From Flavobacteriaceae bacterium (GTDB taxonomy: Bacteria > Bacteroidota > Bacteroidia > Flavobacteriales > Flavobacteriaceae), in NCBI GenBank assembly GCA_024640565.1, contig JAHEET010000006.1, positions 62,001 to 126,000 on the forward strand: DNA of 64,000 nucleotides, read 5' to 3'. A model generated the notes under the pieces. That model was not told where the DNA came from, ran no database searches, and worked only from the letters and a program-made list of their open reading frames with translations. How positions within the stretch are numbered: position 1 is the first letter of the stretch; each line of letters starts with the position of its first letter. Position numbers and translations under genes: made by a program. This document shows, one piece after another, positions 28,090 through 35,743 of the stretch.

Positions 28090-28684
28090 AAACCTTCTTT
28101 TAATTTTTACAAGAAACCCGGAATTGGGAAAGGTAAAAACCCGTTTGGCAAAAACGGTCGGAGCGGAAAAAGCATTGGCCATCTATAAATTTTTATTGGC
28201 ACATACTAAAATAGTAACCGAAAATATAACCGCAGACAAAGCGGTCTATTATTCTGTGAAAATTCGAAAAAATGATCTTTGGAATAGTGAAATATATCAG
28301 AAAAAAAAGCAATTTGGAGAAGATTTAGGCATCCGAATGCAACATGCATTTCAAGATGCTTTTGCTGCAGATTATGAAAAAGTAATCATTATCGGTACTG
28401 ATTTGATTGATTTGTCTAAAGAAATCATTGAAGAAGCTTACTTACAATTGGAAACGAATGATGTTGTTATGGGACCCGCTCAAGATGGTGGATATTACTT
28501 ATTGGGCATGAAATCTTTACATCCAAATGTTTTTGAAAAAAAATCCTGGGGCACTTCAACAGTAAGCGCCGAAACGCTGAATGATTTAAAAGATAAAAAA
28601 GTACATTTGTTACATGAATTGAATGATGCAGATGTTTTTGATGATATTAAAGAGCATCCTGCATTTCAACATTTTGTGAACTAA
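28082..28684 (+). CDS. TIGR04282-type glycosyltransferase of arsenosugar loci
   Basis: A 200-residue protein of the TIGR04282 family (GT-A fold, also likened to MobA/CofC-type nucleotidyltransferases). It opens LLLIFTRNPELGKVKTRLAK (4-23), the nucleotide-binding loop of the fold, has the metal-site IIGTDLIDLSKEII (about 103-116) and the VVMGPAQDGGYYLLGMKSL signature (about 129-147). Members occur beside arsS and arsM and are annotated as arsenosugar biosynthesis glycosyltransferases; the reaction is not proven. It overlaps the rhodanese by 8 nt. The companion TIGR04283 glycosyltransferase seen in many such loci is not present in this window. Confidence 0.85.
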   Translation: MSKNLLLIFTRNPELGKVKTRLAKTVGAEKALAIYKFLLAHTKIVTENITADKAVYYSVKIRKNDLWNSEIYQKKKQFGEDLGIRMQHAFQDAFAADYEKVIIIGTDLIDLSKEIIEEAYLQLETNDVVMGPAQDGGYYLLGMKSLHPNVFEKKSWGTSTVSAETLNDLKDKKVHLLHELNDADVFDDIKEHPAFQHFVN

Positions 28685-28785
28685 TGCACCTCGCGTTGAG
28701 CATTGTCCCTAGCACATAGACAATAGCGCAGCTTCAAAGCGATAACTTTATTTAGGGCTCAATTGCGCTTGACCCACCTGGAATA
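28685..28785 (+). other. Structured intergenic element (three-way-junction fold) before the phosphorylase gene
   Basis: This 101-nt gap is clearly richer in G+C than its neighbours (about half by hand count). Read as RNA on the plus strand it closes into a stem of GCG+TTGAGC (28693-28701) with GCTCAA (28757-28762)+CGC (28666-type triplet at 28766-28768, TTG bulged). Inside lie a hairpin ATTGTC/GACAAT (28702-28707 / 28719-28724, 11-nt loop) and a short GCTT/AAGC hairpin (28731-28740). No reading frame of note and no T-run terminator. It may be a leader RNA or a dispersed repeat. Confidence 0.45.
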
Positions 28786-29601
28786 ATGAAACAAGAACAG
28801 CTAAATGAAACAATCGCTTTTTTAAAAGCAGTAGGAATTAAGCAGCCAAGCATTGGAATTGTTTTGGGAACTGGGTTGGGAAAATTGGTGGATGAAATTT
28901 CTATAGAGAAAGAAATTGCCTATTCAGAAATCCCTAATTTTCCACAAGCTACAGTAGAGTTTCATTCTGGCAAATTAATTTACGGTGAACTTTCTGGCAA
29001 AAAAGTACTTGTGATGGCTGGACGTTTTCACATGTATGAAGGCTATAATTTATGGGAAGTGACATACGGTATTCGAAGCATGCACGCTTTGGGGATTCAA
29101 AACTTACTTATTTCTAACGCAGCAGGGGCTATCAATTTAGCCTATCAGAAAGGGGATTTAATGTTGATTGAAGATCACTTAAATTTACAGGGAGGTTCTC
29201 CGCTAGCCTTTAAAGGCGCTAACACCTTTGGTCCTATTTTTGCCGACATGTTGGTGCCATATTCAAAAGAAATCAACCAAAAAATAAAAACAATTGCCAC
29301 AGCAGAAAACATTCAATTACACGAAGGAATCTATGCTAGTGTTGTAGGACCGCAATTGGAAACTAGAGCCGAATACAGAATGTTGCAAATTCTGGAAGTA
29401 GATGCAGTAGGTATGAGTACGGTCCCCGAGGTAATAGTTGCCAAACAATTGAATGTACCCTGTGCTGCTATTTCTGTTTTAACAGACGAATGTGATCCAA
29501 AAAATTTACAGCATGTAGACATTGCAGAGATTATTGCCATTGCTGGAGAAGCAGAACCGAAAATGATTCGCATTTTTAAAGAATTGATCAAAATAATATA
29601 A
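28786..29601 (+). CDS. Purine nucleoside phosphorylase
   Basis: Class I (trimeric-type) purine nucleoside phosphorylase, cleaving purine nucleosides with phosphate to base and ribose 1-phosphate. The 271-residue protein has the phosphate-binding GIVLGTGLG (about 24-32), MAGRFHMYEGYNLWEV (about 76-91), LLISNAAGAIN (about 106-116), the base site VGPQLETRAEYRML (about 187-200) with Glu, and VDAVGMSTVPEVIVA (about 206-220). It sits inside the arsenosugar-type operon, so it may act on arseno-adenosine to release an arseno-ribose 1-phosphate, as proposed for such loci; ordinary purine salvage is the alternative. Confidence 0.92.
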   Translation: MKQEQLNETIAFLKAVGIKQPSIGIVLGTGLGKLVDEISIEKEIAYSEIPNFPQATVEFHSGKLIYGELSGKKVLVMAGRFHMYEGYNLWEVTYGIRSMHALGIQNLLISNAAGAINLAYQKGDLMLIEDHLNLQGGSPLAFKGANTFGPIFADMLVPYSKEINQKIKTIATAENIQLHEGIYASVVGPQLETRAEYRMLQILEVDAVGMSTVPEVIVAKQLNVPCAAISVLTDECDPKNLQHVDIAEIIAIAGEAEPKMIRIFKELIKII

Positions 29602-29672
29602 AATACAAGCACCCTTTGTAGTAGTTTTCGATTGAATACTGCTAAGATGTATTGAATACTAAAAACAAGACT

Positions 29673-30641
29673 ATGAGTTATTTAGAAACTACCAATGACG
29701 TTTACAAACAAGCAGCTTTAACGCCCGATATTGGGCTTTGCTGTACTACAAACCCAATTTGGGAATTACCAGGCCTCAAGATTCCTCGCATCATGCAAGA
29801 AATGAACTATGGGTGTGGATCTACCGTTCATGCAAGAGACTTAACAAACAATCCACAAATGCTCTATGTAGGTGTTGGGGGTGGAATGGAATTGTTGCAG
29901 TTTGCCTATTTCAACAGAACAAAAGGCGGTGTAATTGGGTTGGATGTTGTGGATGAAATGTTGGAGTCTTCTCGTAAAAATTTCAAAATTGCAGCAGCCC
30001 AAAACGACTGGTTTCAAAGTGATTTTGTGGACTTGCGAAAAGGAGATGCCATGGCACTTCCTATCGCAGACAACACGATAGATGTAGCTGCACAAAATTG
30101 TTTGTTCAATATCTTTAAATCCGACGATTTAAAAAAAGCCATTGCAGAAATGTACCGCGTTTTAAAACCCCATGGGAAATTGGTCATGAGCGACCCAACT
30201 TGTGAACAACCCATGAATGATGAATTACGAAACGATGCACGTTTACGTGCTTTGTGTTTGAGTGGAAGCTTGTCTATAGCAGACTATGTAAAAGCACTCA
30301 CGGATGCAGGATTTGGAACCATTGAAATTAGAGCCAGAAAGCCTTATCGAATTTTAGATCCTAAAAATTACCCTACAGATGAATTGATCTATATTGAATC
30401 GATTGAAGTAGCTGCCATTAAAGATCCAATGCCTGCTGATGGTCCCTGTGTTTTTACTGGAAAAGCGGCTATCTATTACGGTGATGAAGATTATTTTGAT
30501 GATGGACAAGGACATGTTTTACTGAAAAACCAACCTTTGGCAATTTGTGACAAAACAGCCGCTGCTTTAAAAGCAATAGGAAGGGATGATATTTTCTTTT
30601 CAGCATCTACATTCCACTATGACGGTGGTGGTGGTTGCTAA
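29673..30641 (+). CDS. arsM: Arsenosugar biosynthesis arsenite methyltransferase (ArsM-like)
   Basis: A SAM-dependent methyltransferase of the ArsM type found beside ArsS, expected to methylate trivalent arsenic to the dimethyl form used by ArsS. The 322-residue protein has an N-terminal LCCTTNPIWELPGLKIP (about 18-34) with paired Cys, the SAM site YVGVGGGMELLQFAYF (about 67-82), GLDVVDEMLESSRKNF (about 90-105), and further Cys in YGCGSTV, SDPTCEQP and the C-terminal GGGGC tail that could bind As(III). ATG at 29673 is chosen over the TTG at 29652 because MSYLETTNDVYKQAA is the coherent start. It is the last gene of the operon and is followed by a strong terminator. Confidence 0.9.
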   Translation: MSYLETTNDVYKQAALTPDIGLCCTTNPIWELPGLKIPRIMQEMNYGCGSTVHARDLTNNPQMLYVGVGGGMELLQFAYFNRTKGGVIGLDVVDEMLESSRKNFKIAAAQNDWFQSDFVDLRKGDAMALPIADNTIDVAAQNCLFNIFKSDDLKKAIAEMYRVLKPHGKLVMSDPTCEQPMNDELRNDARLRALCLSGSLSIADYVKALTDAGFGTIEIRARKPYRILDPKNYPTDELIYIESIEVAAIKDPMPADGPCVFTGKAAIYYGDEDYFDDGQGHVLLKNQPLAICDKTAAALKAIGRDDIFFSASTFHYDGGGGC

Positions 30642-30662
30642 AGCACTCGTGTGAATAAAAGC

Positions 30663-30696
30663 AAAAAAAAGGCGTACTTAAAGTACGCCTTTTTTT
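30663..30696. terminator. Bidirectional intrinsic terminator after arsM
   Basis: Perfect 9-bp stem GGCGTACTT / AAGTACGCC (30671-30689) with an A-run on the left and a T-run on the right. It serves arsM on the plus strand and the convergent HMA-domain gene on the minus strand, whose stop codon lies inside the T-run. Confidence 0.93.
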
Positions 30697-30961
30697 AAGC
30701 ATCTATTCTACCAACAGCACAACTCACAAAAGATTTTGCTTTGTGCACAATGGTATTTTTATCTCCTACTTCTGGGTATCCCAACTTTGATAATTTTTCT
30801 TTTATCACATCGATCAATACATTTTCTGAAGTAATAGAAACAGTATCATTTGCTACATCGACAAGGACATCGCTTACATTTTCTATGGATAACAATCCTT
30901 TTTTAATGGTAGCTGCACAGCCGCCACATTTTAAGTTTTCTATTTTTATAACAGTCATCAT
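30695..30961 (-). CDS. Heavy-metal-associated (HMA) domain protein
   Basis: An 88-residue cytoplasmic protein made of one HMA/CopZ-like ferredoxin-fold domain. The metal site is LKCGGCAATIKKGL (about 10-23) with CxxC, and the core continues to LSKLGYP (about 65-71); a further 17 residues follow, with one more Cys. The usual MxCxxC has Leu-Lys before the first Cys here. Such proteins carry Cu(I) or other soft metals to transporters or regulators; no partner ATPase is beside it. A TATCTTTG promoter element lies 22 nt upstream, so it can be transcribed alone. Confidence 0.86.
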   Translation of the reverse strand: MMTVIKIENLKCGGCAATIKKGLLSIENVSDVLVDVANDTVSITSENVLIDVIKEKLSKLGYPEVGDKNTIVHKAKSFVSCAVGRIDA

Positions 30962-30982
30962 CTTATTTTTAAAAGTATGCTA

Positions 30983-30990
30983 CAAAGATA
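30983..30990 (-). promoter_or_regulatory. Putative promoter -7 element for the HMA gene
   Basis: TATCTTTG on the minus strand (complement of 30983-30990) matches TAnnTTTG and ends 21 nt before the HMA start codon, so a leader of about 15 nt is predicted. Confidence 0.55.
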
Positions 30991-31032
30991 TCAATTCATT
31001 TTATAGATTACAGTAACATTGGTTACACATTC

Positions 31033-31395
31033 TTACTGTTTGCTCCAGCGCTTATAGCCGCCAAGAACATTATAAACTTCATATCCTTTTTCCTTGAGTA
31101 TGATGGCCGCTTTACCACTTCTATTTCCACTTCTACAATATAAATATACGGGTTTGGAAGCCTCTAATTGTTGTGCCGCTTGAGCTGCAAAATCGGCATC
31201 AAAATAATTGGCAAAGCGTGCTGTCTCTATAAAACCGTCGCTTACTTCTTTTGGACTTCTTACATCCAATAATTGTATCTTTTCTTTGGCAAGTAATGCT
31301 TTCAATTCCAGGGTAGTAATTGTTTTTACTGCTTGCTTTTGTTGGCAGTTTAGAAGAAAGAAACTCAATAACAAAAGGCCTAATAAATTTTTCAT
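31033..31395 (-). CDS. Rhodanese-domain lipoprotein
   Basis: A 120-residue protein with a lipoprotein signal (LLLLSFFLLNC, Cys17) and a compact rhodanese domain: KIQLLDVRSPKEVSDGFIET (about 39-58) and the active-site loop VYLYCRSGNRSGKAAIIL (about 83-100) with the catalytic Cys in CRSGNRSG, the loop typical of GlpE/PspE-type sulfurtransferases. It is likely anchored in the periplasm. It lies 39 nt after sulP on the same strand, so a sulP-rhodanese transcript is likely, linking an anion transporter with sulfur transfer. It is distinct in sequence from the rhodanese at 27595-28089. Confidence 0.88.
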   Translation of the reverse strand: MKNLLGLLLLSFFLLNCQQKQAVKTITTLELKALLAKEKIQLLDVRSPKEVSDGFIETARFANYFDADFAAQAAQQLEASKPVYLYCRSGNRSGKAAIILKEKGYEVYNVLGGYKRWSKQ

Positions 31396-31434
31396 GTGTA
31401 ATTTTTTAATTCTATAATTTGATTCTTGTATGTT

Positions 31435-32733
31435 TTATTTTTTGTGCTTTTTTTCTTTGTTTAAGATCCTAAAATACACCTTTCTGTATGCAGTTAAAGC
31501 AACAGAGGAAATAACGCCAATTAAAATTCCATATTCTATTCCAATGGTTAAAGTGGATAGAAAAGTGATAAGCATCAATCCAAAATCTTTTTTATTTGTT
31601 TTCCATAAATAAACACCCTCACTGAAATTAATCAATCCAAAAACAGCAACTATAATGATCGCCGCTAAAACAGTCTTGGGTAAATCGTAAAAATAGGGGG
31701 TTAAATACAACAATGTGATCACCACCATGGCAACCGAAATCAAAGCGGCCATTCCTGTTTTTGCGCCACTTTCTTGATTGATCGCCGAGCGAGAAAAACT
31801 GGAAGATGAAGGATAGGCTTTAAAAAAGGAACCTACGATATTACTCAATCCTAAGGCTATTAATTCTTGATTGGGTTCTACTCGGTATTCGTCTTGTTTT
31901 GCCTCTAAAGTTTTTCCTATAGAAATGAGTTCCAAATACCCTACCATTACCAAAGTAAGGGCGATTGGCATGAGTTGTTTTATGAGTTGGAAATCGAAGA
32001 TTGGAATGCTAAAACTTGGCAATCCTGTGGGAATGTTTTTTACAATGGCTACGTCTTGAACATTTGTACCTAAGGATTTGATTGCCACTATTCCTAAAAT
32101 GACAACAATTAAAGCATTTGGAATTTTCTTATTGACTTTTCTAAGTAAAATAATCATAATCATTGCAATGCCTCCAATACTGGCAGTCGGTAGGTGGAGT
32201 GCTGTAATTTTAAGCCAAATATCAACGATTAAATATTGTATTTGATCGCTCTGAATAAGGTCTATACCTAGTAAATTCCGGAACTGATTCAAGCCTATGG
32301 TAAGTGCAACAGCAGATGTAAAACCTGTAATCACGGGTTTTGATAAAAAGTTTACCAAAAAACCCAATCTAAAAACACCCATTAAAAACTGCATGATTCC
32401 AACCAGTAGGGCCAATAAAATAGCGATTGAAATATAGTGGGCTGTTCCTGCCAATGCCAATGTAGAGACTCCCGTGGCAACAATTAACGAATCCATTGCT
32501 ACAGGACCGATTGCAACCTGTCTCGAGGTTCCAAAAATCGCATAAACAGTCTGAGGCAACAATGCACAATACAAACCATAAATAGGGGGTAAACCGGCAA
32601 TTAGGGCATAGGCGATCCCTTGCGGAATTAAAACAATCCCTACAGTAATTCCGGCAATTATATCACCATTAAATTGTGATGATTTATAGTTGGGAAGCCA
32701 CTCTAATATGGGTATAATTTTTTTTATGTTCAT
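31435..32733 (-). CDS. SulP-family anion transporter lacking the STAS domain
   Basis: SulP proteins move sulfate, bicarbonate or other anions across the inner membrane. The 432-residue product shows the family opening WLPNYKSSQFNGDIIAGITV (12-31), LIPQGIAYALIAGLPPIYGLY (about 36-56) and about 12 membrane segments, ending NKEKKHKK directly after the last helix. Most bacterial SulP proteins continue with a cytoplasmic STAS domain of over 100 residues; it is missing here, and the 39 nt before the next gene hold no remnant, so this is a natural short form rather than a frameshift. The substrate is not predictable. A 36-bp dyad lies between its start and ruvB. Confidence 0.88.
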   Translation of the reverse strand: MNIKKIIPILEWLPNYKSSQFNGDIIAGITVGIVLIPQGIAYALIAGLPPIYGLYCALLPQTVYAIFGTSRQVAIGPVAMDSLIVATGVSTLALAGTAHYISIAILLALLVGIMQFLMGVFRLGFLVNFLSKPVITGFTSAVALTIGLNQFRNLLGIDLIQSDQIQYLIVDIWLKITALHLPTASIGGIAMIMIILLRKVNKKIPNALIVVILGIVAIKSLGTNVQDVAIVKNIPTGLPSFSIPIFDFQLIKQLMPIALTLVMVGYLELISIGKTLEAKQDEYRVEPNQELIALGLSNIVGSFFKAYPSSSSFSRSAINQESGAKTGMAALISVAMVVITLLYLTPYFYDLPKTVLAAIIIVAVFGLINFSEGVYLWKTNKKDFGLMLITFLSTLTIGIEYGILIGVISSVALTAYRKVYFRILNKEKKHKK

Positions 32734-32748
32734 TTAGTTTCGCGATGT

Positions 32749-32784
32749 GTAGTTCGCTTTTGGCAATTGTCAACTAGAAACTAC
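32749..32784. repeat. 36-bp imperfect palindrome upstream of sulP
   Basis: GTAGTT (32749-32754) and AACTAC (32779-32784) are symmetric about the same centre as the inner TTGGCAATTGTCAA (60-73 in that block), with 5-nt unpaired arms between. It lies 16 nt before the sulP start, in the 77-bp gap after ruvB, and has no T-run. It could be an operator for sulP or an RNA hairpin. Confidence 0.45.
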
Positions 32785-32810
32785 GGGCTGCTATGCGTGA
32801 ATTTTATTTT

Positions 32811-33833
32811 CTAAAATAATTCACCGGGATTTCTTCCTTTTACACGTCCAAGGTGTTTGTAGGCCAATTCTGTAACCTCTCTTCCTCTTGGAGTTCGCAT
32901 AATGAATCCTTGCTGAATTAAAAAAGGTTCATAAACCTCTTCTATCGTTTCTGTGTTTTCACTTACTGCGGTAGCGATGGTACTTAAACCTACGGGACCT
33001 CCTTTAAATTTGTCTATAATTGTGGTTAGAATTTTATTATCCATTTCATCCAAGCCATGGGCATCTACATGCAATGCTTTTAAAGCATATTTAGCAATTT
33101 CTATGGTAATGCTTCCAGTTCCTTTTATTTGTGCAAAATCGCGCACTCTACGAAGTAATGCATTGGCAATTCTTGGCGTTCCTCTACTTCTACCAGCGAT
33201 TTCAATAGCAGCTTCCATAGAAATAGGAACGTTCAGAATATTGGCACTTCTTTGGACAATTGTGGTTAAGAGTTCGGTTGTATAATATTGCAATCTACTG
33301 TTGATCCCAAAACGGGCTCTCATTGGCGCTGTAAGGAGTCCAGAACGGGTTGTGGCTCCTATTAAGGTAAAAGGTTCTAGATTTATTTGTACGGTTCTGG
33401 CATTTGGACCCGATTCGATCATGATATCTATCTTGTAATCTTCCATTGCGGAATACAGGTATTCTTCTACAATAGGGCTCAAACGATGTATTTCATCAAT
33501 AAAAAGCACATCTCGTTCGTCCAAATTGGTTAACAAACCTGCCAAATCTCCGGGCTTGTCTAACACAGGTCCTGAAGTTACTTTAATTCCTACCTGTAAT
33601 TCATTGGCAAGAATATGTGCTAAGGTTGTTTTTCCCAATCCTGGAGGTCCATGAAAGAGGGCATGATCTAGGGCTTCGTCTCTTTGATTTGCCGCTTCTA
33701 CAAAAATCTTTAAATTTTCGATGGCTTGGTCTTGTCCAGAAAAATCATCAAAAGATAGGGGACGTAGTTTTTTTTCTACGTCTAGATCTTCGTTTGATAG
33801 ATTGCTGTTTTCTGGGTTTAGATGTTCGTTCAT
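32811..33833 (-). CDS. ruvB: Holliday junction branch migration ATPase RuvB
   Basis: RuvB is the hexameric AAA+ motor that drives branch migration of Holliday junctions with RuvA. The 340-residue protein has the opening [20 protein letters not shown], Walker [13 protein letters not shown] (about 61-72), Walker [11 protein letters not shown] (about 109-118), sensor 1 [12 protein letters not shown] (about 156-167) and the C-terminal winged-helix arginine-rich tail ending [12 protein letters not shown]. The ATG at 33833 is chosen because the longer frame from 33887 would contain the promoter -7 element; the conserved core starts soon after. The gene stands alone, as ruvA and ruvC are not adjacent. 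Confidence 0.97.
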   Translation of the reverse strand: MNEHLNPENSNLSNEDLDVEKKLRPLSFDDFSGQDQAIENLKIFVEAANQRDEALDHALFHGPPGLGKTTLAHILANELQVGIKVTSGPVLDKPGDLAGLLTNLDERDVLFIDEIHRLSPIVEEYLYSAMEDYKIDIMIESGPNARTVQINLEPFTLIGATTRSGLLTAPMRARFGINSRLQYYTTELLTTIVQRSANILNVPISMEAAIEIAGRSRGTPRIANALLRRVRDFAQIKGTGSITIEIAKYALKALHVDAHGLDEMDNKILTTIIDKFKGGPVGLSTIATAVSENTETIEEVYEPFLIQQGFIMRTPRGREVTELAYKHLGRVKGRNPGELF

Positions 33834-33838
33834 AAATA

Positions 33839-33846
33839 CAAAGATA
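33839..33846 (-). promoter_or_regulatory. Putative ruvB promoter -7 element
   Basis: TATCTTTG on the minus strand (complement of 33839-33846) ends only 5 nt before the ruvB ATG, so the transcript would have almost no leader. Confidence 0.6.
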
Positions 33847-33882
33847 CTATTAATTGTAATCAATTTTTTGGGATTCTTAGCA

Positions 33883-33920
33883 AACAAAAAACCTTTCCGT
33901 AAAAGGAAAGGTTTTTTGTT
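33883..33920 (-). terminator. Intrinsic terminator at the end of the act-cox operon
   Basis: Long stem AACAAAAAACCTTTCC / GGAAAGGTTTTTTGTT (33883-33898 / 33905-33920) with a 6-nt loop. It lies 16 nt downstream of the coxA stop on the minus strand, with the T-rich side correctly placed, and separates the respiratory operon from ruvB. Confidence 0.9.
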
Positions 33921-33935
33921 TATAAATCTTATTTT

Positions 33936-35717
33936 CTAGGAAGGTTCTTCGCCTTCTAGTAATGGTGTTGTTTGTAACACAAAGTCTTCACCGTGCAAGA
34001 AATCACTATCATCATCGTCTGGATCTACACGCTTGCTGTAGTCATAAGCCCAACGATGTACTTCTGGTATTTTCCCTGGCCAGTTTCCATGAATATGTTC
34101 TACTGGAGTTGTCCATTCTAAAGTGTTCGATTTCCATGGGTTTTGGGTTGCTTTTGGTCCTCTGTACATAGAGATAAAGAAGTTGGCGATAAAAATAAGT
34201 TGTGCCACACCTCCCACTAAAGCGAATATTGTAATAACCACGTTGATGTCTGCTAAATCGTCAAACATTGGGAATTCTGTGTTGGTATAATATCTCCTTG
34301 GTAATCCTGCCAAACCTATAAAGTGCATTGGCCAAAATACTCCATAGGCACAAATAATTGTGATCCAGAAGTGCCAATATCCTAAGGCTTTGTTCATCAT
34401 TCGACCATACATTTTTGGGAACCAGTGGTAAACCCCGGCATACATTCCAAAAATTGCAGAGACGCCCATTACCAAGTGAAAGTGAGCGACTACGAAGTAA
34501 GTATCATGAATGTTGATATCCAATGCTGAATCTCCTAGAACCAATCCAGTTAATCCTCCTGTTACGAATGTAGAGACCAGCCCAATAGAGAATAACATTG
34601 CTGGATTTAATTGGAGATTTCCTTTCCATAGGGTCGTTAAGTAATTGAATGCTTTTACAGCAGATGGAATTGCAATTAACAAGGTTGTAAATGTGAAGAC
34701 AGATCCTAAGAAAGGATTCATTCCTGAAATAAACATGTGGTGTCCCCAAACAATTGTGGATAAGAATGCAATGGCCATAATAGACAAAATCATTGCACGG
34801 TATCCAAAAATTGGTTTTCTTGAATTGGTTGAAATTACTTCTGAGGTAATTCCCAATGCCGGCAATAGTACAATATATACTTCTGGGTGTCCTAAGAACC
34901 AAAATAAGTGTTCAAATAATACAGGGGATCCTCCTTGATAGTGCAATACTTCACCAGAGATAAAAATATCTGATAGGAAGAAAGAGGTACCAAAGCTTCT
35001 ATCGAAGAGTAACAATAGGGCTGCAGATAGCAAAACTGGGAATGAAACTACTCCAATGATTGCAGTAATAAAGAATGCCCACATTGTTAGCGGCAATCTA
35101 GTCATGTGCATTCCTTTTGTACGTAGGTTTAAAACAGTTACGATGTAGTTAAGTGCTCCAATTAATGAAGAAGCAATAAAGATCGCCATGGAAACCAACC
35201 ATAAGGTCATTCCTGCTCCTGATCCTGGTATTGCTTGTGGCAATGCAGATAATGGAGGGTATATGGTCCAACCTGCAGCTGCGGGTCCAGCTTCTACAAA
35301 CAAAGAAATTACCATTACAACACTTGATAAAAAGAACAACCAGTAGGAGATCATGTTAAGAAATCCTGAGGCCATATCTCTTGCACCAATTTGCAATGGA
35401 ATTAATAAGTTTGAAAAAGTACCACTTAGTCCTGCTGTAAGTACAAAGAATACCATAATAGTACCATGAATGGTTACAAGGGCTAAGTAAATATCTGGAT
35501 CCATGATCCCATTTGTTTGATGCGATCCAAGGAAGGCTTCCACAATCGTAAATGAGGTGTCTGGCCAAGCGAGTTGTAAACGGAATAGCATGGACATTAA
35601 AACCGCTATAATTCCCATAAACATTCCTGTTACCAAGAATTGTTTCGAAATCATTTTATGATCTTGACTGAAAATATATTTTGTTACAAATGTTTCTTTA
35701 TGATGGTGCTCTGACAT
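33936..35717 (-). CDS. coxA: Cytochrome c oxidase subunit I (aa3 type)
   Basis: Catalytic subunit of the terminal oxidase that reduces oxygen to water and pumps protons. The 593-residue protein has 12 membrane helices, the low-spin haem ligand region GTIMVFFVLTAGLSG (about 90-104), the active-site WFLGHPEVYIVLLPALG (about 272-288) with the His-Tyr crosslink pair, the CuB histidines in WGHHMFISGMNP (about 322-333) and the haem ligands in HDTYFVVAHFHLVMG (about 406-420). It is an A-type haem-copper oxidase. It ends the operon that starts with actA and follows coxB by 26 nt, matching the complex III-oxidase supercomplex known from Flavobacterium johnsoniae. Confidence 0.96.
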   Translation of the reverse strand: MSEHHHKETFVTKYIFSQDHKMISKQFLVTGMFMGIIAVLMSMLFRLQLAWPDTSFTIVEAFLGSHQTNGIMDPDIYLALVTIHGTIMVFFVLTAGLSGTFSNLLIPLQIGARDMASGFLNMISYWLFFLSSVVMVISLFVEAGPAAAGWTIYPPLSALPQAIPGSGAGMTLWLVSMAIFIASSLIGALNYIVTVLNLRTKGMHMTRLPLTMWAFFITAIIGVVSFPVLLSAALLLLFDRSFGTSFFLSDIFISGEVLHYQGGSPVLFEHLFWFLGHPEVYIVLLPALGITSEVISTNSRKPIFGYRAMILSIMAIAFLSTIVWGHHMFISGMNPFLGSVFTFTTLLIAIPSAVKAFNYLTTLWKGNLQLNPAMLFSIGLVSTFVTGGLTGLVLGDSALDINIHDTYFVVAHFHLVMGVSAIFGMYAGVYHWFPKMYGRMMNKALGYWHFWITIICAYGVFWPMHFIGLAGLPRRYYTNTEFPMFDDLADINVVITIFALVGGVAQLIFIANFFISMYRGPKATQNPWKSNTLEWTTPVEHIHGNWPGKIPEVHRWAYDYSKRVDPDDDDSDFLHGEDFVLQTTPLLEGEEPS

Positions 35718-35743
35718 AATCTTATTGATTTGTAGTGTCTAAA

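Noticed and set aside
31396..31434. Frameshifted STAS domain after sulP
   Set aside because: Only 39 nt lie between sulP and the next gene, with no STAS-like sequence in any frame.
33834..33887. Longer ruvB starting at 33887
   Set aside because: The 18 extra residues would be encoded by the promoter and the terminator of the upstream operon; the RuvB opening begins after 33833.
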